In this document: positions 43,787-51,662 of the stretch, piece by piece
Layout of the letters: each line of letters starts with the position of its first letter
How positions within the stretch are numbered: position 1 is the first letter of the stretch
Origin: Tautonia marina
Lineage (GTDB): Bacteria; Planctomycetota; Planctomycetia; Isosphaerales; Isosphaeraceae
Assembly: GCF_009177065.1 (NCBI RefSeq)
Contig: NZ_WEZF01000024.1
Location: 48,223 to 112,222, forward strand
Direction of reading: 5' to 3'
DNA: 64,000 nt
Made by a program: the position numbers and the translations under genes
The notes under the pieces: model-generated
The model's input: the letters and a program-made list of their open reading frames with translations, nothing else
Databases searched by the model: none
What the model was told of the DNA's origin: nothing

Positions 43787-44286
43787 CCCTGCGTGTCGGC
43801 TGCGCCCGCAAGTTGGGGCAGCCGGGCTACAGTTCGCTCGGCGCGAGCTGTGCCCTCGACGTCGAGCTCGACGCCGCCCTCATCGAGCGGGATCCCGAGG
43901 CCCTCCGGGACCAGATCCGTGTGGCCTTCGCCGCCTGCCGCGCGGCGGTGGCCGAGGAGCTGGCCCGCCAGGCCGGTCCGGAGGAATCGGCGGCGCCGCT
44001 GCGGACGCCCGCGCCCGATCGCCCGGACGTCGTTCTCGCGGATCACGGTTCGACGCAAAACGGGATGGTCACCGCTGCCGCCCCCGTCCGGCCCACCACG
44101 GCGTCTCGCCCCGATCGCCCGGCCTCGGAGCGGCAGGTCAAGGCGATCCGCGCGATCGCCCGCCGCCACGGGGCCGACCTGGGCACGATCCTCCGCCAGG
44201 AGTTCCAGGTCGACCGGGTTGAGGAGCTCAGCGTGGCCCAGGCCTCGCGGCTGATCGACGAGCTCAAGACCGACGCGATCGTCTGA
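43777..44286 (+). CDS. Cluster protein with C-terminal helical domain
   Basis: A protein of 169 aa with a GGAGG ribosome site 6 nt before ATG 43777. The N-terminal 65 residues (LTLRVGCARKLGQPGYSSLG, then ELDAALIERDPEALRDQIRV) resemble a phage/plasmid single-strand-binding or coiled-coil module; a Pro/Ala linker separates it from a C-terminal domain ASERQVKAIRAIARRHGADL ... EELSVAQASRLIDELK, a pattern repeatedly found on proteins of phage recombination or DNA-processing systems. This hints that the cluster has a nucleic-acid-related role, but I cannot prove it. It is the last gene before a strong terminator. Confidence 0.65.
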   Translation: MPLTLRVGCARKLGQPGYSSLGASCALDVELDAALIERDPEALRDQIRVAFAACRAAVAEELARQAGPEESAAPLRTPAPDRPDVVLADHGSTQNGMVTAAAPVRPTTASRPDRPASERQVKAIRAIARRHGADLGTILRQEFQVDRVEELSVAQASRLIDELKTDAIV

Positions 44287-44331
44287 ACAGGGGTCCGCAG
44301 CCCGGTCCAATTTTGTCTCAGAACCTGATGC

Positions 44332-44377
44332 ACTCCGGCCACGGCGGCTGCCGTGGCCGGAGTTCCGCGTTTTTTTT
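44332..44377 (+). terminator. Rho-independent terminator of the ATPase cluster
   Basis: A perfect 14-bp stem, ACTCCGGCCACGGC paired with GCCGTGGCCGGAGT, with a 4-nt GGCT loop, followed a few bases later by an 8-base T-run (44370-44377). It lies 45 bp after the last gene of the cluster and defines its 3' boundary. Confidence 0.95.
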
Positions 44378-44819
44378 CGCCATCAGCGAGCGGTGCCTGT
44401 GTCGGGGCTGTTCGTCTCATGGCGCCAGGGGGCGGCCAGCCTGTGCGCGACCGCCGCGGATCACACCTCCTGAGGCTCACCAGGGGGACGCGGGGGCAAT
44501 TCCCCAGCGTCAGGCGGGGACGCGCCGGAGCCCTCCTTCCGCACACACAGACCGTTCACCGCGGGCGGGAGCGTCTCGATCCGCTGCGGTCGTCTCCTCC
44601 AGCGGTCGCCGACGGCCGTTCGAGGGATCTGCGTGCCGCGACATCGCCGCGACCGAAGGTGGCGAGCGCGTGTCGTGAGCCGGCTCTGGCCAACGCATCA
44701 CCTGGGAAGTTGAGAATTGTGCTGGCGATCGGAAACAACGGGGCGGTACGATCAGACCCGGCTGGCGGTCGGTTGTGGTGTGATCCGCCCGCGCGTCACG
44801 GTGTTGGTTTGGGCATCTG
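44378..44819. other. Intergenic leader of the carbamoyltransferase operon
   Basis: About 440 bp between the terminator and the carbamoyltransferase start. No coding frame supported on either strand; the promoter of the trio should lie here, but no clear consensus or ribosome site was found before ATG 44820. Confidence 0.4.
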
Positions 44820-46676
44820 ATGGCTCGGATTCTGGGCATCTCCGCCTTCTATCACGATAGCGCCGCGGCACTGGTGGTCGATGGGACCATTGTCGCCGCG
44901 GCCCAGGAGGAGCGCTTTTCCCGGGTCAAGCACGATGCGCAGTTTCCCGCGCAGGCGATTCAGTCGTGTCTTGACGCGGCGGGGATCGCGGCGGAGGACC
45001 TCGACTATGTGGCCTTCTACGAGAAGCCGCTGCTGAAGTTCGACCGACTGCTGGAGACCTACCTCGCCACTGCGCCGAGGGGACTGGCGAGCTTCTCCCA
45101 AGCCATGCCGATCTGGCTCAAGCAGAAGCTGCACCTGCGCCCGACGATCCGCCGCGGGCTGGGGGGGATGCCCCGCGCTCGGCTCGTCTTCGCCACGCAC
45201 CACGAGTCGCACGCCGCCAGCGCCTTCTTCCCGAGCCCCTTTGCCGAGGCGGCGATCCTGACGGTTGACGGCGTCGGCGAGTGGAGCACGACGACGCTCG
45301 GCGTCGGTCGAGGCCACCAGATCGCGCTGACCGAGGAGCTGCGGTTTCCGCACTCGCTGGGCCTGCTCTACTCGGCCTTCACCGCCTACTGCGGCTTCCG
45401 GGTCAACAGCGGCGAGTACAAGCTGATGGGCCTGGCCCCCTACGGCCGGCCGATCTACCGGGAATTGATCCTCCGGGAGCTGATCGACCTGAAGCCCGAC
45501 GGCAGCTTCCGGCTGAACATGGACTATTTCACCTATCCGCACGGCCTGACGATGACCGGCCGGCGCTTCCACCGCCGCTTCGGGGGGCCTCCCCGCCGGC
45601 CGGAGTCCCAGATTGAGCCAAGGCACATGGACCTGGCGGCGAGCATCCAGGCCGTGACCGAGGAGGTGTTGCTCCGGATCGCCGATCGGTTGCAGCGCCA
45701 GACCGGGATGACCCGCCTGGTGATGGCCGGCGGGGTGGCCCTGAACTGTGTTGCCAACGGCCGGTTGCTCCGGGAAGGCCCGTTCGAGGACCTCTGGGTC
45801 CAGCCGGCCGCCGGTGACGCGGGCGGGGCCCTCGGGGCCGCCCTGTTCGTCTGGCATCAACTGCTCGGCAACCCGCGGGATGCCGACCCGACGGACTCCC
45901 AGCACGGCAGCCTGCTCGGTCCGTCGTTTGCCCCCGAGCAGATTGCCTCGTGGATCGCCCGGGAGCAGATCCCGGCCCGCCGCTTCGAGGACGAGGCGTC
46001 GCTCTGCGAGTCCGTCGCACGGGCCCTGGCCACGGGCCAGGTCGTCGGCTGGTTTCAGGGCCGCATGGAGTTCGGCCCCCGGGCCCTGGGGGCCCGGAGC
46101 ATTCTGGCCGATCCGCGATCGGCCGAGATGCAGACGACCCTGAACCTGAAGATCAAGTACCGCGAGAGCTTCCGGCCCTTCGCTCCGGCCGTCCTCCGAG
46201 AGCGCGCGCAGGAGTGGTTTGACCTGCCCCGAGGACGCGAGAGCCCGTACATGCTCGTCGTCGCCCCGGTTCGGAAGGACCGCCTGGTGCCGCTCACTCC
46301 GGACGAATCGCACCTCATGGAGCACGACCCCGACCTGCGCGCCCGGGTCCGGGTGGTGCGTTCCCAGGTGCCAGCGATCACCCACGTTGATTGCAGTGCT
46401 CGGGTCCAGACGGTCGACCACGAGCGTGCGCCGCGCTTCCACGCCCTGCTGCGGGCCTTTGAGCAACTCACCGGCTGCCCGATCCTGGTCAACACCAGCT
46501 TCAACGTCCGGGGCGAGCCCATCGTCTGCACCCCGGAGGACGCCTACCGCTGCTTCCTGGCCACCGAGATGGACCTGCTTGTGCTCGGCGATCATGTGAT
46601 CGATCGATCGGAGCTGAAGGATGCGAATCCTGAAGCCTTTCGTTCGACGCTGGTTTCCCAGTATCCTCTGGACTAA
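44820..46676 (+). CDS. Carbamoyltransferase (NodU/CmcH/TobZ family)
   Basis: A protein of 618 aa. The N-terminal kinase-like (YrdC/Kae1-type) domain starts RILGISAFYHDSAAALVVDG and holds the metal-binding His pair in ATHHESHAASAFFPSPF, then the AILTVDGVGEW strand and VNSGEYKLMGLAPYG. The C-terminal domain carries VGWFQGRMEFGPRALGARSI and LNLKIKYRESFRPFAPAVL, and ends with PILVNTSFNVRGEPIVCTPE. Such enzymes transfer a carbamoyl group from carbamoyl phosphate, via carbamoyl-AMP, onto hydroxyls of sugars or antibiotics. Together with the SxtJ and DUF5989 proteins that follow, it forms the conserved trio seen in bacterial surface-glycan or natural-product loci. The substrate is unknown. Confidence 0.94.
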   Translation: MARILGISAFYHDSAAALVVDGTIVAAAQEERFSRVKHDAQFPAQAIQSCLDAAGIAAEDLDYVAFYEKPLLKFDRLLETYLATAPRGLASFSQAMPIWLKQKLHLRPTIRRGLGGMPRARLVFATHHESHAASAFFPSPFAEAAILTVDGVGEWSTTTLGVGRGHQIALTEELRFPHSLGLLYSAFTAYCGFRVNSGEYKLMGLAPYGRPIYRELILRELIDLKPDGSFRLNMDYFTYPHGLTMTGRRFHRRFGGPPRRPESQIEPRHMDLAASIQAVTEEVLLRIADRLQRQTGMTRLVMAGGVALNCVANGRLLREGPFEDLWVQPAAGDAGGALGAALFVWHQLLGNPRDADPTDSQHGSLLGPSFAPEQIASWIAREQIPARRFEDEASLCESVARALATGQVVGWFQGRMEFGPRALGARSILADPRSAEMQTTLNLKIKYRESFRPFAPAVLRERAQEWFDLPRGRESPYMLVVAPVRKDRLVPLTPDESHLMEHDPDLRARVRVVRSQVPAITHVDCSARVQTVDHERAPRFHALLRAFEQLTGCPILVNTSFNVRGEPIVCTPEDAYRCFLATEMDLLVLGDHVIDRSELKDANPEAFRSTLVSQYPLD

Positions 46677-46714
46677 CCCACCCGCCCGGGTTCCTCTGTT
46701 CGAGACGATCGCCC

Positions 46715-47131
46715 ATGCAGTGGTCCGACCTTTCGTTCCGGCCGGCCGACCGCATGCTCCGCCAGTTTGCCGGACTCTGGTTGCTGGTCTTCGGGGGGCT
46801 CGCGGCCTGGCATGGGCTGGTTCTCGAGCACCAAACGAGGGGCCTGGTCCTCGCCGGCCTGGCGGTCACGGTCGGATTGGCTGGCCTGGTCCGGCCGGGA
46901 TCGGTCCGGCCGATCTATGTGGCCTGGAGCGTCCTGGCGTTCCCGATCGGCTGGACGGTTTCCCGACTGATCCTGGCGGTGGTCTACTACGGCGTCTTCA
47001 CGCCCGTGGGCCTCGGGCTTCGGCTCCTGGGCCGGGATCCCTTGTTGCTGCGCCCGCCAGGCGATCGAGACACCAACTGGATCGCGATCCCCGCCACGGA
47101 CGACCCCCGGCGTTATTTCGATCAGTTCTGA
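46715..47131 (+). CDS. SxtJ-family membrane protein
   Basis: A protein of 138 aa with three hydrophobic helices (LRQFAGLWLLVFGGLAAWHG, a second in RGLVLAGLAVTVGLAGL, a third in IYVAWSVLAFPIGWTVSRLI). The order of helices and the VYYGVFTPVGLGLRLLGRDP block match SxtJ, a small protein first named from the saxitoxin cluster and usually beside a carbamoyltransferase and DUF5989. Likely role: membrane scaffold for the carbamoyltransferase; that is inference. It starts 38 bp after the carbamoyltransferase stop. Confidence 0.9.
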   Translation: MQWSDLSFRPADRMLRQFAGLWLLVFGGLAAWHGLVLEHQTRGLVLAGLAVTVGLAGLVRPGSVRPIYVAWSVLAFPIGWTVSRLILAVVYYGVFTPVGLGLRLLGRDPLLLRPPGDRDTNWIAIPATDDPRRYFDQF

Positions 47132-47140
47132 TGTGATGGA

Positions 47141-47398
47141 ATGAAATCCCCTCTGTTCGAAAATGGACCCTTGATGATGAGCACCCCGCGCGACGCGTCG
47201 AAGCCGACCGGCCCGACCTCCTTTGAACACCTGAGTGCCGAGGCCGGCCACGGCACGCTGACCGGCGAGTTCCTGGCCTTCTTGCGGTACAACAAGAAGT
47301 GGTGGCTTCTGCCGATCCTGGTGGTTCTGGCAGCAATCGGGCTACTGGTCGCCCTTTCGGGCTCGGCCGCCGCGCCGTTTATCTACACCCTGTTCTGA
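47141..47398 (+). CDS. DUF5989 small membrane protein
   Basis: An 85-aa protein. A soluble start is followed by FLAFLRYNKKWWLLPILVVL and a C-terminal APFIYTLF, the defining pattern of DUF5989 (a basic-aromatic KKWWLLPI and a final FIYTLF). It begins 9 bp after the SxtJ stop. ATG 47141 or ATG 47174/47177 could be the start; ribosome sites are weak in both. Function unknown, but it accompanies carbamoyltransferase and SxtJ throughout bacteria. Confidence 0.88.
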   Translation: MKSPLFENGPLMMSTPRDASKPTGPTSFEHLSAEAGHGTLTGEFLAFLRYNKKWWLLPILVVLAAIGLLVALSGSAAAPFIYTLF

Positions 47399-47422
47399 AC
47401 CCGATCGCGCGGGGTCGCCCGG

Positions 47423-49492
47423 TCAGGGGGAGGAGGCGAGCCGCCTCCGCCCGGCCTGGGCTTCGGGATGGTTGGGATCGATCCGCAAGGCCGTCCGGTA
47501 ATGCTCCCGGGCGGCCTCGCGGCGCCCGAGGAGTTCCTCGGCCCGGCCCAGATTGCTCAGGATCGCCGGATCGTTCCCGTTGAGCTGGATCGCCCGGGCG
47601 AACCAATCGGTCGCCTCCACCAGTCGACCGAGCCGGGAATACGCCACCCCGATCCGGTTGAGGTTGGCCACGGCATTGGGCGCCCTTTTCCAGACGGCCT
47701 CCAGGTGGACCAGGGCCGCCTCGGGGTTCCCGGTGTCGAGGAGCAAGGCACCGAGCCCTTCGTGCGCGGGAATCGACGCCGGATCGAGGGCCAGCGCCCG
47801 GCGGAACGAGGCCGCCGCCTCCTCCGGCCGACCCATCGCGGCCCGGTAGCGACCGGCCAGGGACCAGCCCTCCGGGTCATCGCCCGAGAGGTCGAGTCCC
47901 TCCAGCACGCGCTTCAGCGCCTGCTCGGGCTGGCCGAGGTACTCGAGGAGCCCCGAGAGGGCGTACAGCTCCCGGGCGTAGCGTGGGCCGTCGATTCCGG
48001 CTTCGACCGTGGCGGTGACCGCGGCGATCGTCGCCTCGCCCCAGTCCTCGACCGGTTGCACAACCCCTGCGGTCGCCATCGCCTCAAGCAGGTCGAGGGC
48101 GAGCCGCCGGTGGGGCTCAACCTTCAGGTGGACGTGGTCGAAGAACGCCTCCTCGCCGGGAATCTGATCCGGGGATCGCGCGGTCAGCAGCGCCTCGGCA
48201 TCGACCAGGGGAACGCCCCGCGCTGCGGCGACGCGGCGGATCGCCTCGTTGGTGGCCGAAAGGGCTCGGAGCGAACAGATGTCCTCCTCCCTGGCCCGGA
48301 GGAAACGGTCCCGGGCCGCCTCGGTCTGGCCCAGCGCATCGAGTGCCTGGCCGGATCGGTAGAGCAGTTCCGCGTGCTGGTCGTCGATCGCCTCGGCCCG
48401 GGCAAAGGCCTCGCGCGCCGCCTCGGAATCGCCGGCCGCCAGGGCGGCGGTGCCGGCGTCGAAGTGCGTCTGCCAGTCGCGGAGCTGCTCGGGGCCGAGC
48501 CCGGCGCGGTGCTCGCTCTTGATCGGGGCGAAGTCGCGGAGGTTCGATGGAGTGGTGACCAGGATGAGCCCCGCCCCCCGGGATTCGGCCAGGTCAACCA
48601 TCGCCTGCAAGGTGGCCTCGAAGTGGGCCAGGACCTCGGCATGGAAGGCCGGGTCACGGGTGTAGGCCTCGGGGCCTACCGCGTTGATCGGAATACGGGT
48701 CACCTCGTCCTGCAGGCCGGCGGCGCGGTGGGTCGGATCGGGGGGGCCGAGCAGTCCCACGCGGTCAAGCCCTTGCTGGATCACCGTCGCCGTGCGGGTC
48801 TGATGGATGAGCCCCCCTGCCCCGCGGAGCCAGCCGGGCGTCGCGAGCACGTCGGCATAGGTCCGGCGTTCGAGAAACTCGTTGTGCCCCATGTAGACGA
48901 CGAACAGGTCCGGCTCGAAGCGGCTGAGTTCCTCCATCAGGCCCCGGACGCGGTAGCTCGCGTAACTGATGGCGCCGGCGTTGATCACCTCCCAGTCGCG
49001 GGACGGATCGGCCGCCGGCAGGAAGGCGCGGAGCCAACCGGGAAAGGCCGTGTGATCGAAGAAGGGCCGGCCGTAGGTCGTCGAGCCCCCGAGGCAAACG
49101 ATCCGGTACGAGCCCGCCGGTTTCGTCTCGGGGAAGCTCACCGGGTTGAGCACCTCGGCCCGATTCTCCGCGACCCGGACCATCCGGGTGCCATCGGGTT
49201 CGGTCACCGTCTCGAAGTGAGGGATCCGGGGCGTGAAGCCGGCATAGGGATCACGCCCGCTGGCCGCCGTGCGGATGCCGAGGACGGCCAGGGCCAGTTC
49301 CAGAACAGCCAGGAGGCCGACGGTCACGATCGCCGAAAAGAGGAGCTTCTTGCGGAGTGGCAATCCGGTCGGCTGAGATCGGGGGGCGTTCGCTGGGGGC
49401 GGCGAACCGGCCTGCGGAGGTCCGGGCCGATCGGCGGCGGGCCCTCGGGGGCGCTTCCCCGAGACAGGACGGCGTCGAGCGGGACGGGCCAT
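47423..49492 (-). CDS. Membrane-anchored SGNH hydrolase-like protein with TPR repeats
   Basis: A protein of 689 aa from ATG 49492, which has AGGAG at 10 nt. An Arg/Pro-rich cytoplasmic stretch is followed by one TM helix (LLFSAIVTVGLLAVLELALA). The periplasmic domain resembles SGNH/GDSL hydrolases: block I IVCLGGSTTYGRPFFDHTAF with the nucleophilic Ser, GHNEF (block III Asn), and the DHVHL Asp/His pair. TPR repeats interrupt and follow this domain, the main array at the C-terminus from about residue 490. Such a protein could deacetylate or acyl-modify a surface polymer. It converges with the carbamoyltransferase trio, 24 bp between stops. Confidence 0.82.
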   Translation of the reverse strand: MARPARRRPVSGKRPRGPAADRPGPPQAGSPPPANAPRSQPTGLPLRKKLLFSAIVTVGLLAVLELALAVLGIRTAASGRDPYAGFTPRIPHFETVTEPDGTRMVRVAENRAEVLNPVSFPETKPAGSYRIVCLGGSTTYGRPFFDHTAFPGWLRAFLPAADPSRDWEVINAGAISYASYRVRGLMEELSRFEPDLFVVYMGHNEFLERRTYADVLATPGWLRGAGGLIHQTRTATVIQQGLDRVGLLGPPDPTHRAAGLQDEVTRIPINAVGPEAYTRDPAFHAEVLAHFEATLQAMVDLAESRGAGLILVTTPSNLRDFAPIKSEHRAGLGPEQLRDWQTHFDAGTAALAAGDSEAAREAFARAEAIDDQHAELLYRSGQALDALGQTEAARDRFLRAREEDICSLRALSATNEAIRRVAAARGVPLVDAEALLTARSPDQIPGEEAFFDHVHLKVEPHRRLALDLLEAMATAGVVQPVEDWGEATIAAVTATVEAGIDGPRYARELYALSGLLEYLGQPEQALKRVLEGLDLSGDDPEGWSLAGRYRAAMGRPEEAAASFRRALALDPASIPAHEGLGALLLDTGNPEAALVHLEAVWKRAPNAVANLNRIGVAYSRLGRLVEATDWFARAIQLNGNDPAILSNLGRAEELLGRREAAREHYRTALRIDPNHPEAQAGRRRLASSP

Positions 49493-50156
49493 GAGGTTGT
49501 TGCTCCTGGGGGTTCGTCGAGTCGCGAAAGCGGGCTCGGTGCGCCGCGGTGCGCCCATCGGGTGCGCCGCGGTGCGCTGGGATCGATCAGGCGATTTTCC
49601 TGGTGTCACAACGCGTTACAACGAATCGACCGGGTTCGATTGGGGGAATTCGGTTCCCGGGGTTTGGGTTCGATTCGCGGCGGTGTCTCGGCGCCTGTTG
49701 GGTTCGTTTCGCGGCGGCAATGGAGGGTGAAGAGAGCCATTCCTGATAAGGCCCGCGCGGTCGGGAGGCCCACGATGCCAGAGGGCGCGTGGACTTGGGT
49801 TCGTTTCGCGCTGACTATTTCTCAGGGAAAGGCCGTAAGGACATCGGGTCGGATTGCCAAAGAGGAGGGCCACGTGTCCGTCGTCCCAGGCGTTCGCCTG
49901 AGCGATTGGACGAGACCACGACGAGATCATCGGGAATTGTCCCATCGGCAGTCACTCGAAATCCGTCGAGTGCCGAAACGCGCGGGGCTCGGGTCAACTT
50001 GGTACGGTATGGTCATCCGCTCCCGGGTCTTCGGTCGTGCAAGGTTTCCAGTCGACCACCTGAGTCCGAACTCGCTCTCGGACAAGAGATGCTGGGAGAT
50101 GGCTCATCGTTCGGGTCGGAATTCCGCCCCCCGGTGATGGATCGAGGCCCGAACGA
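49493..50156. other. Intergenic region with short direct repeats
   Basis: No gene supported. Two exact 17-nt copies of GGTGCGCCGCGGTGCGC occur at 49539-49555 and 49562-49578. Three related copies of TTGGGTTCG(A/T)TTCGCG occur at 49664, 49698 and 49795, the first two continuing GCGG. These lie near the start of the SGNH-TPR gene and could be operators or mobile-element remnants. Confidence 0.45.
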
Positions 50157-50193
50157 ACACGACCCCCGGCGTGGGGTGCGCCGGGGGTCGTGT
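50157..50193 (-). terminator. Terminator hairpin after the first PEP-CTERM gene
   Basis: A perfect 15-bp inverted repeat (ACACGACCCCCGGCG / CGCCGGGGGTCGTGT) with a 7-nt loop lies 45 bp beyond the stop of the minus-strand PEP-CTERM gene. The stem is very GC-rich and the flank has no T-run, so termination is likely but not certain. Confidence 0.75.
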
Positions 50194-50237
50194 CGTTAGG
50201 GGATCAGGGTTGGGCAACTGCGGCCAACGGGTGGGTG

Positions 50238-51038
50238 TCAGGCCCGGGCCAGCTTGCGGCGACGCAGGCTATAGCCCAGCATGGCCAGGCCGCTCAGGCC
50301 AGCGATGGCGAAGGTCGAGGGCTCGGGGACGATAACTCGGGCAGTGTCCGCCGTGATGACATAACCAGCGAAATCGCCCGAATCGACGTTGGCTGCCGTG
50401 ACGTCCAGCGGCGAAGGAGTGGAGAGGAAGTCTTTATTGTGCGCCCAGACCGCACCATCTCCCGTGCCTCCACCGTCTTTCGCATAGAAATTACCCCAAA
50501 CCGGCGTTTGAAGGCTCCGGAAACTGAACGACGCCGGGTTGGTGTCCGCAATGTTCAGCTTGATCCCGAAAAGGTCTGCGGGCATTCCGGGATTGCCTTG
50601 AGCTTCGGTATGGGTCTTGATCGAGTTGTTCAGGGAGTCACCATCGAAGGTGAAGTTATTCAAATTGACACCGAAAATCCCCCACTGATCGTCCAAGATG
50701 TTCTGGCTCAGCTGAACGACCACGTGGCTGAGGTTGCCGCCCACCAAGGGGGTGGTGATCGAGTAGGTGTACTTGAAGACTTGGAACAGGTCAGAACCTA
50801 CGAGCTGCGTGCCGTCCTTCTCGACCATGGTGGTGATCGAGAAACCGCCGTCACTCCAGACTCCAGCGGCGGGATTCCACACCAGTTCAGTGTTACTTCC
50901 AGTGGTTCCGGTCGTCGTTCGGGTCACGGAAAGCGGATACGCCGACGCTACCCCCGGCGCAAGCAGCAAAACACCCATGGCGGCGACAAGCCGCAGGGTT
51001 CCGAATGATTGAAGTCGTTGCTGGACCAAGGCACTCAT
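50238..51038 (-). CDS. PEP-CTERM sorted exported protein
   Basis: A protein of 266 aa. Signal peptide: LRLVAAMGVLLLAPGVASAY, cleaved after ASA. The mature part is beta-rich with no known domain (HVVVQLSQNILDDQWGIFGV). The C-terminus is a PEP-CTERM sorting signal: VPEPSTFAIAGLSGLAMLGY then RRRKLARA. An exosortase of the XrtA/EpsH type should cut the Pro-Glu-Pro site and attach the protein to the outer surface with exopolysaccharide; none is encoded in the window. ATG 51038 has AAGGAG at 8 nt; the 42 extra upstream codons are not used. A strong hairpin follows the stop. Confidence 0.93.
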   Translation of the reverse strand: MSALVQQRLQSFGTLRLVAAMGVLLLAPGVASAYPLSVTRTTTGTTGSNTELVWNPAAGVWSDGGFSITTMVEKDGTQLVGSDLFQVFKYTYSITTPLVGGNLSHVVVQLSQNILDDQWGIFGVNLNNFTFDGDSLNNSIKTHTEAQGNPGMPADLFGIKLNIADTNPASFSFRSLQTPVWGNFYAKDGGGTGDGAVWAHNKDFLSTPSPLDVTAANVDSGDFAGYVITADTARVIVPEPSTFAIAGLSGLAMLGYSLRRRKLARA

Positions 51039-51662
51039 CGCTATGACTCCTTGAATTGAACACTCGCACGCGAACAGGCGATTACCGGAACGCCGGCACA
51101 TCGTAATGATCCAGTGCATTCGGCTCTCAACCGGATGCTTGCACACCCTCCGGACGTTCCGCACCGGAGAGGGAGACCACCAGAACAGCAGGGCCGGATC
51201 GCCACGCTACTCTACTGAACGACCAGCCGATGCGGAGACTGTTTCGCAAAGCCTCTCAGAACCGTAGCTGGTGATCATTCCGTGTTCCGTGATATCACCA
51301 ATCGCATCCCAATTCAACAAAAAATTTTGATATTTCCTCAACTTTAACATGGCGTGATTATTTGCATTTTTCTGACACAAGCCGCCGATTCCTGATAAGT
51401 TTGGCCATCAGCCGATCCAGCTCGTCCGTGGACCTGACGCTCCCTTGAACCTGTTCCATCCCCAAGTGCGGCGCCGGAGGACCTCCCTCAATACAACGAT
51501 CGCCTCGGCTCCTGCCCTCCTGGACGAGAGGACACGAACCGGACGATCGTGCGTCAACCGGGTGGCGTTCGTCCGGGGAAAAACGCCTGACGTGTGATAC
51601 CCCACGAATCTCGTGGACAGGCCATGCCGAACAGTCTCCCGCCGACGTAGCCTCGACGTCAC
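51039..51662. other. Intergenic region with AT-rich island
   Basis: 624 bp between two minus-strand PEP-CTERM genes. It is strongly AT-rich at about 51308-51380 (ACAAAAAATTTTGATATTTC and similar) and includes a small hairpin CCACGA/TCGTGG at 51602-51616 downstream of the second gene. No frame with coding features. Confidence 0.4.

Noticed and set aside
51350..51366. A sigma-54-like element (TGGC ... TTGCA) in the PEP-CTERM spacer
   Set aside because: The GG-to-GC distance is 11 instead of 10 nt and it points to the plus strand, where no gene follows.
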